Shown piece after piece: positions 60,962 to 64,000 of a stretch of 64,000 bases of DNA. The stretch lies in the NCBI RefSeq assembly GCF_007833635.1, contig NZ_CP031125.1:744001-808000 (forward strand), written 5' to 3'. The notes below the pieces were generated by a model. It was not told the origin of the DNA. It saw only the letters and a program-made list of their open reading frames with translations, and made no database searches. This DNA is from Candidatus Pelagibacter sp. FZCC0015 (lineage in GTDB: Bacteria; Pseudomonadota; Alphaproteobacteria; Pelagibacterales; Pelagibacteraceae). Numbering within the stretch: the stretch's first letter is position 1; each line of letters begins with the position of its first letter. A program made the position numbers and the translations under genes.

Positions 60962-62782
60962 GTGGAAAGAATTATTACAAAATCATTTGCTAGACTTATG
61001 GGTAGAGGAACTCATAGAGGTTTTATTACTTATGAAGAGTTAAGTAAATCTCTTGGCAAAAGAAATTTATCTGATGAAAATCTGTCTCAAGCTTTTATTC
61101 ATATTTTAAATGAAAATATTACATTAGTTGAAAAAAAATCTGATTTTAAAGTTCTTAGAAAAAAAGAAAATTCAAATAAAGAAGAGGGTAAGACAATTGA
61201 AAAAAGTGACGACCCTATACGAATGTATCTAAGAGAAATGGGTGGAGTTGAATTACTTTCAAGAGAAGGTGAAATTGCAATTGCTAAAAGAATAGAGGCC
61301 GGTAAAGATGTAATGCTTATAGCACTTTCTCAAAGTCCAATTACAGCTCAACAATTTTTTGAATGGAATGAACAATTACAAAAAGATGAGATACTTGTTA
61401 GAGAAATAATTGATATTGATACAAACTATATGGAAGATGAAACTACAGGTCCAAGTGCTAAACAAAAAAATTCAGGTGAAACAGAAAAGGATGAGAGTGC
61501 CTCAGATGATGATGATTTTAACCCTACACTTGCTGCAATGGAAACTGAAATCAAACCAAAAGTATTAAAAACAGTAAGCACACTCACTAAAGAATACTCA
61601 AAACTTATAAAGTATCAAAAAGAAAAATTAGAATGTGTTTTAAATTCACAAAATTTTTCAACTGCAAAAGAAAAAGGATATCAAAAAATTGTAAATGATA
61701 TTCTTGAAAATATTAAATCACTTCAATTATCTCCATCAGTTTTAGAAGATCTTGTTCAAAAACATTATGTAGAAAATAAAAAAATAATTTCATTAGAAGG
61801 AAATTTGTTAAGGCTAGCAATAGATCATAATATTCAAAGGAATGAGTTTATTAAATTTTATGTTGGAAATGAAATTAATCCAAATTTAAAAAAATTTTTA
61901 GACACAAATTCAATTTGGAAACAGTTTTTTAATAAAAATAAAGACGAATTTAAAAATATTAGAGATAGATTAATTGAAATTAGCTACAAACTCGGGGTTT
62001 CAGTTACAGATTTTAAAAAGCTTGTAAGTAGAATCCAAAAAGGTGAAAAAGAGTCAAGAATTGCAAAAAAAGAAATGGTTGAAGCTAACCTAAGATTAGT
62101 GATTTCAATTGCAAAAAAATACACAAATAGAGGTCTTCAATTTCTAGACTTAATACAAGAAGGCAATATAGGATTGATGAAAGCAGTAGACAAGTTTGAA
62201 TATAGAAGAGGATATAAATTTTCTACTTATGCAACATGGTGGATTAGACAAGCAATAACAAGATCAATTGCAGATCAGGCAAGAACTATACGTATTCCAG
62301 TTCATATGATTGAAACAATAAATAAAATTGTTAGAACCCAGAGATTAATTTTAAGTGAATTTGGTAGGGAAGCGACACCTGAGGAATTAGCTAAAAAACT
62401 TAGAATGCCGCTGGATAAAGTTAGAAAAGTTCTAAAAATATCTAAAGAACCTGTATCTTTAGAAAAGCCAGTTGGAGATGAAGAAGATAGTAGTTTAGGT
62501 GATTTCATAGAGGACACGAAAGCTTTAGCACCGTTAGAACAGGCAATTAAGTCAAATCTTGGAGAGGCAACAACAAAAATTTTATCTACACTTACACCAA
62601 GAGAGGAAAGAGTTTTGAGAATGAGATTTGGTGTTGGAATGAATACAGATCATACATTAGAAGAAGTTGGTTTACAGTTTTCAGTTACTAGGGAAAGAAT
62701 TAGACAAATTGAAGCTAAAGCTCTTAGAAAATTGAAACATCCTAGTAGATCAAAACAATTGAAAAGTTTCTTGGAAAGTTAA
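60962..62782 (+). CDS. rpoD: RNA polymerase primary sigma factor (sigma-70)
   Basis: RpoD directs RNA polymerase to housekeeping promoters. It starts with GTG at 60962. The 606-residue protein has region 1.1 (about 1-65), region 1.2 ([20 protein letters not shown]), a long non-conserved region, then region 2 with [16 protein letters not shown] and [13 protein letters not shown] (-10 recognition), region 3, and region 4.2 with [18 protein letters not shown] (-35 recognition). These regions are normal, so promoters near consensus TTGACA/TATAAT are expected, as used above. A tRNA-Val follows only four bases after the stop. Confidence 0.97.
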   Translation: MERIITKSFARLMGRGTHRGFITYEELSKSLGKRNLSDENLSQAFIHILNENITLVEKKSDFKVLRKKENSNKEEGKTIEKSDDPIRMYLREMGGVELLSREGEIAIAKRIEAGKDVMLIALSQSPITAQQFFEWNEQLQKDEILVREIIDIDTNYMEDETTGPSAKQKNSGETEKDESASDDDDFNPTLAAMETEIKPKVLKTVSTLTKEYSKLIKYQKEKLECVLNSQNFSTAKEKGYQKIVNDILENIKSLQLSPSVLEDLVQKHYVENKKIISLEGNLLRLAIDHNIQRNEFIKFYVGNEINPNLKKFLDTNSIWKQFFNKNKDEFKNIRDRLIEISYKLGVSVTDFKKLVSRIQKGEKESRIAKKEMVEANLRLVISIAKKYTNRGLQFLDLIQEGNIGLMKAVDKFEYRRGYKFSTYATWWIRQAITRSIADQARTIRIPVHMIETINKIVRTQRLILSEFGREATPEELAKKLRMPLDKVRKVLKISKEPVSLEKPVGDEEDSSLGDFIEDTKALAPLEQAIKSNLGEATTKILSTLTPREERVLRMRFGVGMNTDHTLEEVGLQFSVTRERIRQIEAKALRKLKHPSRSKQLKSFLES

Positions 62783-62786
62783 TACT

Positions 62787-62861
62787 GGGCCGTTAGCTCA
62801 ATAGTAGAGTACTGCATTGACATTGCAGGGGTAGTTGGAGCGTAACCAACACGGCCCACCA
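62787..62861 (+). tRNA. tRNA-Val (anticodon GAC) with non-canonical D- and T-loops
   Basis: The acceptor GGGCCGT/ACGGCCC, D-stem GCTC/GAGT, anticodon stem CTGCA/TGCAG with loop TTGACAT (anticodon GAC) and T-stem GTTGG/CCAAC all pair, and CCA is encoded (62859-62861). However, the T-loop is AGCGTAA, not TTCRANN, and the D-loop AATAGTA lacks the GG pair. These are exactly the bases that lock the tRNA elbow. The gene follows rpoD by four bases and is probably read with it. It could be a working but unusual tRNA or a decaying copy; the intact stems favour the first. Confidence 0.8.
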
Positions 62862-62879
62862 AAATTACTTTATCTTTAA

Positions 62880-62906
62880 TTGATAACTTAGTAAAAATGA
62901 TATAAC
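62880..62906 (+). promoter_or_regulatory. Possible promoter for the CAT tRNA
   Basis: TTGATA (62880-62885) and TATAAC (62901-62906) lie in the 58-base gap between the two tRNAs. Their spacing is 15 bases, two fewer than ideal. The predicted start is about 7 bases before the tRNA. Confidence 0.35.
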
Positions 62907-62919
62907 TAACAAGAAGTTT

Positions 62920-62996
62920 GGGCCTGTAGCTCAGTTGGTTAGAGCAGTACACTCATAATGTATTGGTCCCAGGTTCGAGTCCTGGCGGGCCCACCA
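62920..62996 (+). tRNA. tRNA with anticodon CAT (tRNA-Ile2 or elongator tRNA-Met)
   Basis: The cloverleaf is canonical: GGGCCTG/CGGGCCC, D-arm GCTC-AGTTGGTTA-GAGC, anticodon arm GTACA-CTCATAA-TGTAT, variable loop TGGTC, T-arm CCAGG-TTCGAGT-CCTGG, discriminator A and encoded CCA (62994-62996). It is not initiator tRNA, because position 1-72 is paired and the anticodon stem lacks the three G-C pairs. The G27-T43 wobble and the TTGGTC following resemble E. coli tRNA-Ile2, whose C34 becomes lysidine, so I favour Ile2 over Met without being able to prove it. Confidence 0.93.
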
Positions 62997-63040
62997 AATC
63001 CAGTAAAATTAACGTTTAGGAATTTTGAATTTTTAATATT

Positions 63041-63634
63041 TTAATTTTTAGAAAATTTTTCTAAAGTATCAAAAAGAGCATTTATGTCTCCATCATTAGA
63101 ATTTAAAATAGAAGCGAATTCTTCTTTTTGGGTTCTTGCTAAACTAAGGCCTTCTATAATCAAATCTCTGATTAATGGATTATCAGGATTTTTTGTATAA
63201 ATTCTCCAATCAATTTTTATTTCTGGTCTTTCATTAGTTGCAATTAATATGCTATTAACAATAGTATAATTTTTATTTAATACTTCTTTTCCATTTACTT
63301 CAATTTTTGGATTAGTATACTCAGACAGTCTGCTTGAAAAACTTTTTAAAAAATAACTTTCAAATAAATCAAAGAATATTTTTTTCTGATCTTCATCTAA
63401 ATTTTTTCTTGCTGAACCAAGTGAATAAAATCCAACGCCTCTAATATCAACTGTTTCTTTTGCGATTGATTTTAGCTCATCAATTTTTTGTTCTTTTGAA
63501 ATATTCTTTGATAGAATTTGGGACGCTCTATTTACTGTTGATTGAACAAATACATCAGGCTCAATTGAATAAACAAAACTATGGTGTAGCGAGATAAATA
63601 ATACAATTAATAGAATTTTTTTTATATTATTCAT
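63041..63634 (-). CDS. mlaC: MlaC-type phospholipid-binding transport protein
   Basis: MlaC carries phospholipids across the periplasm between the outer-membrane MlaA and the inner-membrane Mla transporter. The 197-residue protein has a signal peptide (about 1-23) and the Tol-tol-toluene tolerance fold: DVRGVGFYSLGSARKNL (about 73-89), KIFFDLFESYFLKSFSSRL (about 94-112) and LIIEGLSLARTQKEEFASIL (about 163-182). MlaA is 19 bases upstream on the same strand. An inverted repeat at the 3' end (63047-63065) lacks a U-run and is not a clear terminator. Confidence 0.88.
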   Translation of the reverse strand: MNNIKKILLIVLFISLHHSFVYSIEPDVFVQSTVNRASQILSKNISKEQKIDELKSIAKETVDIRGVGFYSLGSARKNLDEDQKKIFFDLFESYFLKSFSSRLSEYTNPKIEVNGKEVLNKNYTIVNSILIATNERPEIKIDWRIYTKNPDNPLIRDLIIEGLSLARTQKEEFASILNSNDGDINALFDTLEKFSKN

Positions 63635-63653
63635 TTTTTTATATAAATTTTAG

Positions 63654-64000
63654 CTATTTGTTATCTATTTCTTCCCAGTCGTTTTCATCTTTATAAAGAA
63701 CTTCAATATTTCCTCTTTGATTGTTATTTATTTTATTTTCTCTATCTTGTAGATATAAACTTTTAACTGAGGCATAAAAATCGATTGAATTTGTCTCAAG
63801 GTTTTCAAATGATTCAATATTGTTTGCTCTAAAATCGATTCCGCTTAAAGCTTTAGAGGTTAAATAAAGACGCTCACTTAAAAACTCATTGTTACCATGT
63901 GTTGAAGCATTGTACCATGGGTCTCCACCTAACACATTGGCAAAAGATCCCGCTGTATCTCTTAAGGTTGATGGTCCTAATACTGGAAGAACCAAGTAAC
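63654..64000 (-). CDS. mlaA: MlaA (VacJ) lipoprotein, C-terminal part; 5' end outside window
   Basis: The frame enters at the window edge and ends at 63654, giving about 115 C-terminal residues. The VacJ signature LPVLGPSTLRDTAG lies at the start, followed by the RANNIES motif region and a helical tail (SIDFYASVKSLYLQDRENKI). MlaA forms an outer-membrane channel that removes misplaced phospholipids. The N-terminus with the lipobox is not in this window, and the frame is open to the edge, so no start is called. It pairs with mlaC behind it. Confidence 0.88.
   Translation of the reverse strand, partial: YLVLPVLGPSTLRDTAGSFANVLGGDPWYNASTHGNNEFLSERLYLTSKALSGIDFRANNIESFENLETNSIDFYASVKSLYLQDRENKINNNQRGNIEVLYKDENDWEEIDNK

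Noticed and set aside
63047..63065. Inverted repeat TTTAGAAAA-T-TTTTCTAAA at the end of mlaC as a terminator.
   Set aside because: The repeat leaves almost no loop and is not followed by a T-run on either strand; it is all within AT-rich coding DNA.

Overview
The window looks like a piece of a streamlined marine alphaproteobacterial chromosome, most probably SAR11 (Candidatus Pelagibacter or a close relative). The case rests on very AT-rich DNA, almost no intergenic space, a CcrM-type (GANTC) methyltransferase, alphaproteobacterial gene neighbourhoods (coxB-coxA-ctaB-small ORF-ctaG-coxC-SURF1-thrC; mutY/DUF721-dsbA-smc; split b and b' subunits of ATP synthase; petABC; mlaA-mlaC) and a retinal synthesis cluster. 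No phage, insertion sequence, CRISPR array or rRNA is visible. The window is core genome, cut at both ends inside a gene (a haloacid dehalogenase-like gene on the left, mlaA on the right). No stretch longer than about 130 bases lacks a gene.

Layout. 1-8.8 kb: HAD-family hydrolase (-), rsmE, then the aa3-type cytochrome c oxidase operon with assembly factors, thrC and a peroxiredoxin (+). 8.8-21.5 kb: one uninterrupted minus-strand run, read DUF721 > dsbA-like > smc > F0 ATP synthase (atpI-B-E-F'-F) > crtI-crtB-crtY-blh (retinal) > ispH > thrB > rnhA. 21.5-31.8 kb: mutY, an FAD monooxygenase, ccrM, rnhB, a family 4-like UDG, a TPR protein, ispE, tRNA-Gln, a CCA-adding enzyme, greA, hemF, trmL. 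31.8-34.4 kb: cytochrome bc1 (petABC). 34.4-43 kb: ychF, pth, rplY, prs, pgeF, a MidA/NDUFAF7-like methyltransferase, lgt, ubiK, and a marR-ompR-envZ regulatory operon. 43-54 kb: ilvE, pgsA, uvrC, folB with a pteridine reductase-like SDR, uvrB, aspC, trxB, an ELM1-like gene with a 2OG-Fe(II) oxygenase. 54-64 kb: carAB, yqeY-dnaG-rpoD, two tRNAs, mlaC and mlaA.

How the genes work together. The window holds much of the cell's energy machinery: bc1 complex, cytochrome oxidase with heme O synthase, Cox11 and SURF1, and the F0 part of ATP synthase. Directly behind F0 on the same strand lie all four genes that turn geranylgeranyl diphosphate into retinal, the rhodopsin chromophore, followed by the last MEP-pathway enzyme IspH; another MEP enzyme, IspE, is elsewhere in the window. 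The rhodopsin gene itself is not here.

The most unusual points are: a tRNA-Val(GAC) with perfect stems but a broken D-loop/T-loop elbow; an SMC protein about 300 residues short that seems to have no hinge; a DnaG primase with three of four zinc ligands replaced; a ccrM promoter with GANTC sites in its core; a CCA-adding enzyme gene that starts 3 bases after a tRNA's CCA; divergent genes whose start codons abut in one CATATG; and convergent protein genes that all overlap at their stop codons, four of them by sharing a TTAA or CTAA tetranucleotide.
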